In this document: positions 1 through 6,741 of the stretch, one piece after another
Layout: every line of letters begins with the position of its first letter
Position numbering within the stretch: position 1 is the stretch's first letter
Source: DATLMR01 sp035537555
GTDB taxonomy: Bacteria; Acidobacteriota; Blastocatellia; UBA7656
Length of the DNA stretch: 12,575 nucleotides
Direction: 5' to 3'
Assembly (NCBI GenBank): GCA_035537555.1
Contig: DATLMR010000387.1
Span: 1-12,575, forward strand
Translations under genes and position numbers: made by a program
The notes under the pieces: generated by a model
What the model was told of the DNA's origin: nothing
The model's input: only the letters and a program-made list of their open reading frames with translations
Database searches by the model: none

Positions 1-1359
1 ATCGTGACGGCGGTCGATAATTACGTCGCCGACATTTTAGTCGAAGACGGAAAAGTATCACTCATAGGCAGGCGGCTCGACATGGAAGCCGACCGCGTGT
101 TCGACGCCACGGGCAGGCTCGTCATTCCGGGCGGCATAGACCCGCACACCCATATGGAACTGCCGTTCGGGGGCACGTCCGCCTCCGACGACTTCCGCAC
201 GGGCACGATCGCGGCGGCGCACGGCGGGACGACCACCATCATAGATTTCGCGGTCCAGTACCACGGCCAGTCGCTCATCGAAGCCGTCGATAACTGGCAC
301 GCCAAGGCCGAAGGCAAGACCGCCGTCGATTACGGATTCCACCTCATCACTACCGACCTGCCCGACGAGCGCGTCCCGGAGATGCGCCGGCTGATCGGCG
401 AAGGCGTCATGAGCTTCAAGCTCTTCATGGCTTATCCCGGGGTCTTTCTCGTCGACGACGCGACCATCTACCGGGCGATGAAGAACGCGGGCGAGGCGGG
501 CGGCCTCATCTGCATGCACGCGGAGAACGGGATCGTCATCAACGAGATAATCAAGCACGCGCTCGCCGAAGGAAAGACCGCGCCGAAGTACCACGCCCTG
601 ACGCGGCCGACGAAGGCCGAAGCCGAGGGCGTTCATCGCGCCATCGCCATCGCGGAGATGGCCGACTCTCCCGTCTACATAGTGCACCTGAGCTGCTCGG
701 ACGCGCTCGAAGAGGTGCGCGAAGCGCGCGACCTCGGGATCCCTGCCTACGCCGAGACCTGCCCGCAGTATCTCTTCCTCGACTACTCCGCTTACGAGCA
801 GGAGGGATTTGAAGGCGCGAAGTACGTGATGACTCCGCCCCTGCGCGAGAAGTGGAACCAGGACAAGCTGTGGCAGGGGCTCGCGGGAAACGACCTTCAG
901 GTAATCTCGACCGACCACTGCCCCTTCTGCTTCAAGGAGCAGAAAGAGCTCGGGCGCGACGACTTCACCAAGATCCCTAACGGCGGGCCGGGCGTCGAGC
1001 ACCGCATGAGCCTGGTCTACGACGGGGGGGTCGTGGGCAACCGCATCAGCCTGAACCGGTTCGTCGAGATAACATCGACCTCGGCGGCAAAGCTCTTCGG
1101 CCTCTTCCCGCGCAAGGGGACCATAGCCGTCGGGTCCGACGCCGACATCGTCATCTTCGACCCCGATGAAGAGATGACCATATCCGCCTCGACGCATCAC
1201 ATGAACGTCGACTACAGCGCGTATGAAGGGAGGACGGTGCGGGGCGTGACGAAGACCGTGCTCTCGCGCGGGCGTGTAGTCATAGACGACGGCCAGTACG
1301 TGGGCAAGCCCGGCGACGGCCAGTTCCTGAAGCGAAGCACCTTCAGCGGAAAGTACTGA
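1..1359 (+). CDS. hydA: Dihydropyrimidinase / D-hydantoinase (5'-truncated by window edge)
   Basis: Cyclic-amidase (amidohydrolase superfamily) that hydrolytically opens 5,6-dihydrouracil or dihydrothymine to the N-carbamoyl-beta-amino acid; relatives act on hydantoins. Counting the GTG at base 4 as residue 1, all metal ligands of the family are visible: H48-T-H50, the carbamylated lysine K139 in MSFKLFMAYPG, H172 (CMHAEN), H228 (VHLSC) and D304 (STDHCPF), plus the substrate-binding Y144. These positions are shifted by a constant 11 or so from the usual family numbering (about 59/61/150/183/239/315). The frame is also open before base 4 (Ile codon at 1-3, giving the family-like 'IVTA'), so the GTG is internal and roughly a dozen N-terminal residues lie outside the window. 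The C-terminus is complete. The NCS1 symporter follows after 159 bases on the same strand. Pyrimidine versus hydantoin preference cannot be read from sequence, but the beta-ureidopropionase homologue nearby favours dihydropyrimidines. Confidence 0.95.
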   Translation: MVTAVDNYVADILVEDGKVSLIGRRLDMEADRVFDATGRLVIPGGIDPHTHMELPFGGTSASDDFRTGTIAAAHGGTTTIIDFAVQYHGQSLIEAVDNWHAKAEGKTAVDYGFHLITTDLPDERVPEMRRLIGEGVMSFKLFMAYPGVFLVDDATIYRAMKNAGEAGGLICMHAENGIVINEIIKHALAEGKTAPKYHALTRPTKAEAEGVHRAIAIAEMADSPVYIVHLSCSDALEEVREARDLGIPAYAETCPQYLFLDYSAYEQEGFEGAKYVMTPPLREKWNQDKLWQGLAGNDLQVISTDHCPFCFKEQKELGRDDFTKIPNGGPGVEHRMSLVYDGGVVGNRISLNRFVEITSTSAAKLFGLFPRKGTIAVGSDADIVIFDPDEEMTISASTHHMNVDYSAYEGRTVRGVTKTVLSRGRVVIDDGQYVGKPGDGQFLKRSTFSGKY

Positions 1360-1518
1360 CCGGGGATCGTGATGCCGGGCGGGTCAAGGGGTTCCGTACA
1401 GAATCTCGAACGACGCCTTGAAGCGCCGCCCCATGCTTTTACCGGCGCGCAGGATTAATATCACCACAATATCGAGGCAGGTAACCGGCCCCCGATCCCT
1501 GCCCTTGAGAGGAGGGCC

Positions 1519-3009
1519 ATGGCTGCTCAAACAGAACCGCCCGCCGGACGAGACTTCGTCGAGCTGAGCGAAGACGTCTCTCACTCGCCCCTGTGGAACC
1601 GCGACCTCGCCCCCACCACCATAAAAGAGCGCACGTGGTCGACCTATAACATAGCCGCGCTGTGGATCGGCATGAGCGTCGTCATCACTACCTACACGCT
1701 CGCCGGGGGGTTCATCGAGCAGGGGATGAACTGGTGGCAGGCGATGCTGACGATCCTGCTCGGCAACTCGATAGTGCTGATCCCGATGATCCTGAACGCG
1801 CACGCGGGCACGAGGTACGGCATCTCGTTTCCGGTGCTCTGCCGCGCAAGCTTCGGGACCCGGGGCGCGAACATCGCCGCCATCGCCCGCGCGCTCGTGG
1901 CATGCGGGTGGTTCGGCATTCAAACGTGGATAGGAGGCACCGCTCTGGACGGGCTGATGAAGGCCATGTGGAGCGGGTGGGCGGCGGTGCCGGCCCACGA
2001 ATTCATCATGTTCGGCCTCTTCTGGCTGATTCAAGTCGCGATAATCGTTCGAGGCATCGAAGGGATCAAGTATCTCGAGAGCTGGTCCGCCCCGCTCCTT
2101 CTCGGGGGCGGCGCGGTACTGCTCTGGTGGGCCGTCTCCCAAGCCGGAGGCATGGGCCGCGTGCTCGGCTCCGTGGACCTGCTCCAGCGCCTCGACCCGG
2201 GCAAGCCGCGCCCGACCTTCTGGCAGCTCTTTCCTCCCGCTCTCACGGCGAGCGTCGGCTACTGGGCCACGCTCAGCCTCAACATCCCCGATTTCACGCG
2301 CTATGCCCGCAGCCAGAAGTCGCAGGCCCTGGGCCAGGCGCTCGGTCTTCCGACCACGATGACCGCGTTCGCCTTCATCGGAGTCGCGGTCACTTCGGCG
2401 ACCATGCTGATATACGGCCGCCCGATACCCGACCCCATCGAGCTCGTCGGGCAATTCAACAGCGTGCTCATTGTCCTTTTCGCGACCGTCGTGATCTTCG
2501 CGGCGCAGCTCACGACCAACCTCGCCGCGAACGTGGTCTCTCCGTCAAACGACTTCTCGAACCTCAACCCGAAGCGCATATCCTACATCACGGGCGGGCT
2601 TATAACGGCTACCGTCGGAGTGCTGATGATGCCGTGGTACCTCTACCGCAACAAGGCGGAATACATATTCACGTGGCTGATCGGGTATTCGGGACTGATG
2701 GGCGCGATCGCAGGCATTCTGATCTGCGATTACTGGGTGATCCGGCGGCAGGAACTCTCTTTGAGAGACCTCTTCCTGGAGCGGGGCCTATATACCTACA
2801 GCAACGGGATCAACTGGCGCGCCGTGGCGGCTTTCATACTCGCCATAATTCCGGTCGTGCCCGGGTTCCTTCGCGCGGCCGCCACGCCCGGCGGGGCGGT
2901 CCCGGATCCTACGTTCGCCGATACCCTCTATACCTACAGCTGGTTCGTAACGTTCGGGCTGGCTTTCCTGATCTATCTTCTGCTGATGTGGAATCGGAGG
3001 GGCGAATAA
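1519..3009 (+). CDS. NCS1 family nucleobase/hydantoin:cation symporter
   Basis: Inner-membrane symporter of the nucleobase:cation symporter-1 family (Mhp1 hydantoin, PucI allantoin and uracil/cytosine permeases), expected to import uracil, thymine, allantoin or hydantoin with Na+ or H+. The 496-residue length is normal, and the protein is highly hydrophobic with about 12 membrane segments. Residues matching the Mhp1 substrate site are present: W131 and Q135 in WFGIQTW (Mhp1 W117, Q121), W249 in GYWATLS (Mhp1 W220) and N338 in TNLAANVVSP (Mhp1 N318); the adjacent T332-T333 matches the TM8 sodium-site region. The C-terminal 'GINWRAVA' block is also family-like. The ATG at 1519 is preceded by a perfect AGGAGG at 1510-1515, only three bases from the start. 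It lies downstream of the dihydropyrimidinase gene on the same strand, so it is likely the importer for that pathway. The exact substrate is not determined. Confidence 0.93.
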   Translation: MAAQTEPPAGRDFVELSEDVSHSPLWNRDLAPTTIKERTWSTYNIAALWIGMSVVITTYTLAGGFIEQGMNWWQAMLTILLGNSIVLIPMILNAHAGTRYGISFPVLCRASFGTRGANIAAIARALVACGWFGIQTWIGGTALDGLMKAMWSGWAAVPAHEFIMFGLFWLIQVAIIVRGIEGIKYLESWSAPLLLGGGAVLLWWAVSQAGGMGRVLGSVDLLQRLDPGKPRPTFWQLFPPALTASVGYWATLSLNIPDFTRYARSQKSQALGQALGLPTTMTAFAFIGVAVTSATMLIYGRPIPDPIELVGQFNSVLIVLFATVVIFAAQLTTNLAANVVSPSNDFSNLNPKRISYITGGLITATVGVLMMPWYLYRNKAEYIFTWLIGYSGLMGAIAGILICDYWVIRRQELSLRDLFLERGLYTYSNGINWRAVAAFILAIIPVVPGFLRAAATPGGAVPDPTFADTLYTYSWFVTFGLAFLIYLLLMWNRRGE

Positions 3010-3034
3010 CAAAGGCTGCGGGCGGCCGAGGCGT

Positions 3035-3511
3035 CTACGAATTCCGGCGGGCGGTGTCACCCTCCCGGTACTTCGATTTCTCCGCGATGTGGTGACGGAC
3101 GCGGGCCACGGTCGTCGATTGGACCTTCGAGACCTCGGCCTTATTCTCCAGGAGCTGCTCCACGCTCGTCTCTAACTGCGCCATGCCGGCGGGCTTGACG
3201 ATATAGCCCGCCGCGCCCGCCTCCATCGCCTCCGCGATGTCGGAATCGTAAGCCGCGCCGGAAAAAAAGAGGACCGGGACACGCGGATTGGACTCTCGAA
3301 GGTGGCGGCAGAGCTCGACGCCCGACCCGTCGGGCAGGCGGTTGTCCAGAATGTAGAGGTCGAAGCTCTCTTTTGCGATAAACGTCAAGGCCTCGGCTAC
3401 GGTGGCGGCCGTAGTCACTTTCTGGCCTGAATGCCCCAGCAAGACTTCCATCATCTGACACGTATCCTCATCGTCGTCGACAAAGAGAATTCTAGCCTCT
3501 GATCCTTGCAT
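3035..3511 (-). CDS. Receiver-only response regulator
   Basis: A 158-residue CheY-like receiver domain with no recognisable output domain. The acidic pocket is D12-D13-D14 (ILFVDDDED), the phospho-acceptor is D56 (YILDNRLPDG), the switch Ser/Thr is S84 (VLFFSGAA) and the conserved lysine is K106 in YIVKPAG. About 35 polar residues follow the receiver fold (roughly 122-158) and end in a basic tail. The start was chosen at 3511 because AGGAG lies 7 bases upstream on the minus strand (3519-3523); an ATG 8 codons further upstream is also in frame but lacks such a site. It lies 121 bases downstream of the Crp-like gene on the same strand and converges on the symporter gene with 25 bases between stops. 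No histidine kinase is in the window, so its partner is unknown. It could act by protein-protein contact like CheY or Spo0F, which is inference. Confidence 0.88.
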   Translation of the reverse strand: MQGSEARILFVDDDEDTCQMMEVLLGHSGQKVTTAATVAEALTFIAKESFDLYILDNRLPDGSGVELCRHLRESNPRVPVLFFSGAAYDSDIAEAMEAGAAGYIVKPAGMAQLETSVEQLLENKAEVSKVQSTTVARVRHHIAEKSKYREGDTARRNS

Positions 3512-3518
3512 GGCCCGA

Positions 3519-3523
3519 CTCCT
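3519..3523 (-). promoter_or_regulatory. Ribosome binding site deciding the response-regulator start
   Basis: AGGAG on the minus strand, 7 bases before the ATG at 3511. It supports the internal methionine over the upstream in-frame ATG at 3535. Confidence 0.7.
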
Positions 3524-3617
3524 ATACCAGCTCAAGTTTTCGAGGTTGATAATGTGAGGTGGCTAATAAGATAGCAGGCGGCTTTCGAAGAGTCTGTACG
3601 ATGGCGTACCCTGAGCG

Positions 3618-3636
3618 AAAAAATTGAAGAGTTCAA
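3618..3636 (-). terminator. Possible weak intrinsic terminator after the Crp-like gene
   Basis: Read on the minus strand, TTGAA-CTC-TTCAA is followed directly by six T residues. The stem is only five pairs, mostly A/T, and overlaps the TGA stop of the Crp-like gene (3633-3635). It may reduce read-through into the response regulator, but a stem this weak often has no effect. Confidence 0.25.
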
Positions 3637-4346
3637 GATTTGCGAAGCCAATCCGTCGCTCGGGTGATGACTTCATAGCATTCACAGGAGGCTGATTTCA
3701 AACCGTCGCGGTCCAGGATCGTGACGCGGCCGCGCGTGTAGCCGATCAAGCCTTTGCTCTGGATATGCCCGGCGGCCACGGTTATGCCCGCGCGGCGACA
3801 GCCGAGCATATAAGAGAGAGACTCCTGAGTGAGGTGCAGGTGGTCCGACTTTACGATGTCCTGGGCCAGCAGCAGCAAGCAGCATAGGCGAAGCTCGATG
3901 TCGTGAAAGCGGGTGCAAAGAGCCGTTTGACTGATGTGCGTGATCGACGTCTGCGCGTAGCGCAGCATCAGGGATTGCAGGGAGTGAAGGCGCTCGCACT
4001 CGCTCCTGAATACGTCCGCCTTCATCTTCAAAGCGTGACCTTTCATCTGCATTATGACCCTATACGCGCTTATGTCGGTCCCCAGAAAGGCCGGCAGGCC
4101 TATCATCCCTTCGTAACCGACTATGGCCATCTCGAGCGAGTTGCCCTCCTGCGTGTAGGAGACCAGGGAAGCCAGCCCGCTTTCGGGAAAGTATACGTAA
4201 TCTATCCGGGCTCCTATCTCGTAGATGACTTGCCCGGCCGACAGAGGGCAGGGCTCAAGCCTGGGGAGCAGTTGGGCGAGCTCGCTGTCCGGCAGGGCTG
4301 ATAGAATGCAATTGTCAATTTGAGTGCCGGGGGAGACGCTCTTCAT
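3633..4346 (-). CDS. Crp/Fnr family transcriptional regulator
   Basis: A 237-residue DNA-binding regulator with an N-terminal cyclic-nucleotide-binding-like beta barrel (about residues 20-115), a dimerisation helix (about 118-145) and a C-terminal winged helix-turn-helix (about 165-215). The HTH reads LTQESLSYMLGCRRAGITVA, followed by the wing YTRGRVTILDRDGL and a conserved CECY tail (221-224). The ligand pocket carries VGYEGMIGLPAFLG (77-89 region) in place of the arginine-serine signature of cAMP-binding CRP, and there is no N-terminal cysteine cluster as in FNR, so neither cAMP nor a 4Fe-4S ligand is indicated. The start was set at 4346, where GAGGAA lies 4 bases upstream; an in-frame ATG at 4451 would add 35 residues with no family resemblance. 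It diverges from the HEAT-TonB gene. Its targets are unknown; local control of the flanking genes is possible but unproven. Confidence 0.9.
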   Translation of the reverse strand: MKSVSPGTQIDNCILSALPDSELAQLLPRLEPCPLSAGQVIYEIGARIDYVYFPESGLASLVSYTQEGNSLEMAIVGYEGMIGLPAFLGTDISAYRVIMQMKGHALKMKADVFRSECERLHSLQSLMLRYAQTSITHISQTALCTRFHDIELRLCCLLLLAQDIVKSDHLHLTQESLSYMLGCRRAGITVAAGHIQSKGLIGYTRGRVTILDRDGLKSASCECYEVITRATDWLRKS

Positions 4347-4350
4347 TTTC

Positions 4351-4356
4351 TTCCTC
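4351..4356 (-). promoter_or_regulatory. Ribosome binding site deciding the Crp-like regulator start
   Basis: GAGGAA on the minus strand, 4 bases before the ATG at 4346. It supports the shorter 237-residue protein over the 272-residue frame starting at 4451. Confidence 0.65.
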
Positions 4357-4562
4357 GCAAAAAAACCGGAGCAAGTTAATAAGAATGCCGTCGGCAAATT
4401 CGTCGGAAGCCAGTCCGTTATAACCGCCAGTTCGGAATCGGATCGCAACACGAGCTATGAGAGGGGTGTTGAACTCACTACTACAAGAGCTACCGCGCGG
4501 ATGATACCACGTTCCAGATTGTGTTGCTAACTAATACTTCTTTGGTACCATGTACAGGCGGT

Positions 4563-4592
4563 TTGTCACCTCCGGCCTGAGCTTCGTAGTAT
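4563..4592 (+). promoter_or_regulatory. Candidate sigma70-type promoter for the HEAT-TonB gene
   Basis: TTGTCA at 4563-4568 (5 of 6 to the consensus -35) is followed after 18 bases by TAGTAT at 4587-4592 (4 of 6). A better -10 hexamer, TATGAT, overlaps at 4590-4595 but would give a 21-base spacer. It sits 66 bases upstream of the ATG at 4659. Sigma factor preferences in this organism are unknown. Confidence 0.35.
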
Positions 4593-4658
4593 GATTCGTG
4601 TCGATCAGGGGCGCGCCGCTCTGCAATCGAGCGATCTCTGAATAGGGTCCGTAAGCGA

Positions 4659-5702
4659 ATGCCATTAATGGAATCAAGATCATATACTAAACCATACGTT
4701 TTCGCGATCGCGGTTACATTCACGATACTGCTGGCGGGCGCAAGCCGCGCCGCTTCCGGCCAGGTTCCGGCGAATCCCGCGTCCGCGCCGGAGAGGCTGC
4801 TCAAAGACCTGAAGAGCAATGACGCCTCGACGCGGCGGGCGGCCGCCGGCCAGATCGGAGCGATGCGCGCCCGCAACGGGATTCCGGCGCTCGTCGAGGC
4901 GCTCTCAGACAAGGAGGCGAGCGTGCGCGAGGCGAGCGCGTTCGCGCTCGGTCAGATCGCCGACCGGCAGGCGTACGAACCGCTCGCACGCGCCCTGAAG
5001 GATAAGGATGCCGAGGTTCGCGCGGCTGCTGCCTTCTCGCTCGGCATGCTGGGCGACCAGGCGGCGAGCGAGCTGTTATCGAAGGCCCTCGACGACTCGG
5101 AAGCCTCCGTGCGGGGCTCGGCCATTACGGCCATGGGGCTCTTGCAGGACGACGAAGGTGTCGACGAGATCGTGGAGATGCTCGCGGACCCCTCTTACGA
5201 CGTGCGCTATTCGGCCGTGTGGGCCCTCGGGCGAATCGGCGAGCCCGACGCCGGGGAACACCTCCGCGCGGCTATGGCGATGATGGAGGTTTCGCGCGTA
5301 AGCGAGTCTATGAAAGAGGCCTTCAGGCTGGCGGCTCTGAGCTCGCTCGAAAACCTGAGGACCGGCGAAAGCGGGTCGTCCGGGGCCACGAGCCGCCCGC
5401 GCCGCGCCTCCGATTCGCGCGACGACGGCAAGGGGTCGAAAGCCTCGCGGCCCGTGATGATCAGGCAGCCCATAAAGGCCGCTCCGACGGAGCGGGCCAT
5501 GCGGGCGCGCGTATCGGGGCTCGTCGGCCTTCGCGTCCTCGTGGAAGCGTCGGGCCGCCCCGTTCGCGCCTACGTCACGCGGCGCCTGGGGTACGGGCTC
5601 GACCAGCGCGCGGTAGAAACGGTGATGCAGTACAGGTTCGACCCGGCGCTCGAAAGCGGCCTGCCGCAGACGGCCTGGATCAACCTCGACGTTAAGTTTT
5701 AG
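4659..5702 (+). CDS. Exported HEAT-repeat protein with TonB C-terminal domain
   Basis: A 347-residue protein in three parts. Residues 13-32 are a hydrophobic signal peptide or uncleaved membrane anchor (possible cleavage near SRAAS). Residues 45-205 are PBS-lyase-type HEAT repeats whose conserved Arg falls at 59, 90, 121, 152 and 183, exactly 31 residues apart, each in a D-x-x-A-x-V-R-x-x-A-A-like helix pair. Residues 206-279 form a basic, Ser/Arg-rich linker. Residues 280-347 form a TonB C-terminal domain: G-L-R-V-L-V-E-A-S-G-R-P-V, then LDQRAVETVMQYRFDPA and a final INLDVKF beta strand. TonB family proteins pass energy from ExbB/ExbD to outer-membrane receptors, but no ExbB/D or receptor gene is in the window. 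A HEAT scaffold replaces the usual Pro-rich periplasmic spacer, so a protein-binding or structural envelope role is equally possible. The start is uncertain between ATG 4659 and ATG 4668; neither has a strong ribosome binding site. The amidase gene follows after 63 bases. Confidence 0.85.
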   Translation: MPLMESRSYTKPYVFAIAVTFTILLAGASRAASGQVPANPASAPERLLKDLKSNDASTRRAAAGQIGAMRARNGIPALVEALSDKEASVREASAFALGQIADRQAYEPLARALKDKDAEVRAAAAFSLGMLGDQAASELLSKALDDSEASVRGSAITAMGLLQDDEGVDEIVEMLADPSYDVRYSAVWALGRIGEPDAGEHLRAAMAMMEVSRVSESMKEAFRLAALSSLENLRTGESGSSGATSRPRRASDSRDDGKGSKASRPVMIRQPIKAAPTERAMRARVSGLVGLRVLVEASGRPVRAYVTRRLGYGLDQRAVETVMQYRFDPALESGLPQTAWINLDVKF

Positions 5703-5716
5703 CCGAACGTCGGCTA
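5700..5716 (+). repeat. Inverted repeat (hairpin) overlapping the HEAT-TonB stop codon
   Basis: TAGCCGA-ACG-TCGGCTA is a perfect 7-base stem with a 3-base loop, and its first three bases are the TAG stop codon. It is preceded by TTTT and followed by ACAGCG, so no U-tract follows on the plus strand and it does not look like a standard intrinsic terminator. It could slow read-through or protect an mRNA end between this gene and the amidase. Confidence 0.45.
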
Positions 5717-5755
5717 CAGCGCAGGGACGAGCCCGGCCTCTGCAGATTCTATGAC

Positions 5756-5760
5756 AGGAG
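5756..5760 (+). promoter_or_regulatory. Ribosome binding site deciding the amidase start
   Basis: AGGAG lies 5 bases before the ATG at 5766. An in-frame ATG at 5751 lies just upstream of this site, so 5766 is the better start. Confidence 0.75.
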
Positions 5761-5765
5761 CGACC

Positions 5766-6635
5766 ATGGCAAAGATTGTGAAATGCGGATTGATTCAAGC
5801 GAAAAACGCCTGCCCTGTTGACCAGCCCCTTGAGAAGATCAAGCAGGCGAACATCGAAAAGAACCTCGCCTTCATCGAAGAGGCGGCGAAGAAAGGCGTG
5901 CAGATCCTCTGCATGCAGGAGGTCTTCACCACTCCTTACTTTTGCGCCGAGCAGGACACCCGCTGGTACGAAACGGTTGAGAAGATACCCGACGGGCCGA
6001 CCGTGAAGCTGATGCAGGAGGTGGCGAAGAAGCACCGGATGGTGCTCGTCGTTCCGATCTACGAAGAGGATATCGCCGGCGTCTACTACAACACCGCGGC
6101 GGTCATCGACGCGGACGGAACCTACCTGGGCAAGTATCGCAAGAACCACATCCCGCACGTCGCGCCGGGCTTCTGGGAGAAGTTCTACTTCAAGCCGGGG
6201 AATCTGGGCTATCCGACCTTCAAGACGGAGTACGCCCATATCGGCGTCTACATCTGCTACGACCGCCACTTCCCCGAAGGCGCTCGCGCCCTCGGACTCG
6301 CGGGCGCCGAGATAGTCTTCAACCCTTCGGCGACCGTCGCGGGCCTCTCGGAGTACCTGTGGGAGCTTGAGCAGCCGGCGCACGCGGTCGCGAACGGCTA
6401 TTTCGTGGGCGCTATAAATCGCGTGGGCCGCGAGCAGCCGTGGGACATCGGAGAGTTTTACGGCAAGAGCTATTTCTGCGATCCGCGCGGCCAGATAATA
6501 GCTCAGGGCTCGCGTGATTCGGACGAGCTGATAGTCGCCGACCTGGACCTCGAACAGATACGCCAGGTCAGAAACACCTGGCAATTCTACCGCGACCGCA
6601 GGCCCGAAACGTACGGCCCGCTCGCGCAGGAATAG
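5766..6635 (+). CDS. Nitrilase-superfamily amidohydrolase, beta-ureidopropionase-like
   Basis: A 289-residue cytoplasmic carbon-nitrogen hydrolase. The Glu-Lys-Cys catalytic triad is complete: E52 (CMQEVF), K126 (KYRKNHIP) and C164 (YICYDRHFPE). The stretches KNHIPHV, FNPSATVAGLSEYLW and GAINRVG closely resemble eukaryotic beta-ureidopropionase (UPB1), which converts N-carbamoyl-beta-alanine to beta-alanine, CO2 and ammonia. The alternatives in this superfamily are N-carbamoylputrescine amidase and N-carbamoyl-D-amino-acid amidase. The dihydropyrimidinase and NCS1 symporter in the same window favour the pyrimidine reaction, which follows dihydropyrimidinase directly. The M2 peptidase follows after 106 bases on the same strand. 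The start at 5766 was chosen for its AGGAG. The length is typical of bacterial members and shorter than eukaryotic ones, which carry N-terminal extensions. Confidence 0.9.
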   Translation: MAKIVKCGLIQAKNACPVDQPLEKIKQANIEKNLAFIEEAAKKGVQILCMQEVFTTPYFCAEQDTRWYETVEKIPDGPTVKLMQEVAKKHRMVLVVPIYEEDIAGVYYNTAAVIDADGTYLGKYRKNHIPHVAPGFWEKFYFKPGNLGYPTFKTEYAHIGVYICYDRHFPEGARALGLAGAEIVFNPSATVAGLSEYLWELEQPAHAVANGYFVGAINRVGREQPWDIGEFYGKSYFCDPRGQIIAQGSRDSDELIVADLDLEQIRQVRNTWQFYRDRRPETYGPLAQE

Positions 6636-6741
6636 ATCGGCGCGGCCTCGCACGCCCCGGCGGGTCAGGTCACGCACAGGGTTGGGCCATCTTTTCGGAC
6701 TGCCTCGCCAGGATTATTACAGCGCGGGAGTTGGAGTATAA

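Larger units (their letters stand above)
4347..4658. other. Divergent intergenic region between the Crp-like gene and the HEAT-TonB gene
   Basis: A 312-base region with no credible gene. It is visibly more AT-rich than its flanks, as expected of a promoter region serving both directions. It holds the ribosome binding site of the Crp-like gene at one end and a candidate plus-strand promoter near 4563-4592. On the minus strand TTAGCA-18-TATCAT and a TATAAC hexamer are possible promoter elements for the Crp-like gene, but none is convincing. I see no clear palindromic Crp/Fnr operator, although GTGTTGAACTCAC (about 4467-4479) has matching GTG/CAC ends. Confidence 0.6.

Noticed and set aside
58..1200. 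380-codon minus-strand frame opposite the dihydropyrimidinase
   Set aside because: It is antisense to a gene with all metal ligands in place and has the composition of a shadow frame.
1384..2454. 356-codon minus-strand frame opposite the symporter
   Set aside because: Its product is charged and low in complexity, while the sense strand encodes a recognisable NCS1 transporter with a perfect AGGAGG.
3010..3034. Terminator between the convergent symporter and response-regulator genes
   Set aside because: The 25-base gap is GC-rich but shows no clean stem-loop or T-run.
4467..4479. GTGTTGAACTCAC as a possible Crp/Fnr operator
   Set aside because: Only the outer GTG/CAC triplets are symmetric; the interior does not match TGTGA-N6-TCACA or TTGAT-N4-ATCAA.
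4324..4530. Small 68-codon plus-strand frame in the divergent region
   Set aside because: It overlaps the start of the Crp-like gene, lacks a ribosome binding site and resembles no known protein.
5076..6677. 533-codon open frame on the minus strand opposite the HEAT-TonB and amidase genes
   Set aside because: It is antisense to two genes with clear domains and catalytic residues, and its translation is a low-complexity R/V/D/L-rich product typical of the reverse strand of GC-rich coding DNA.
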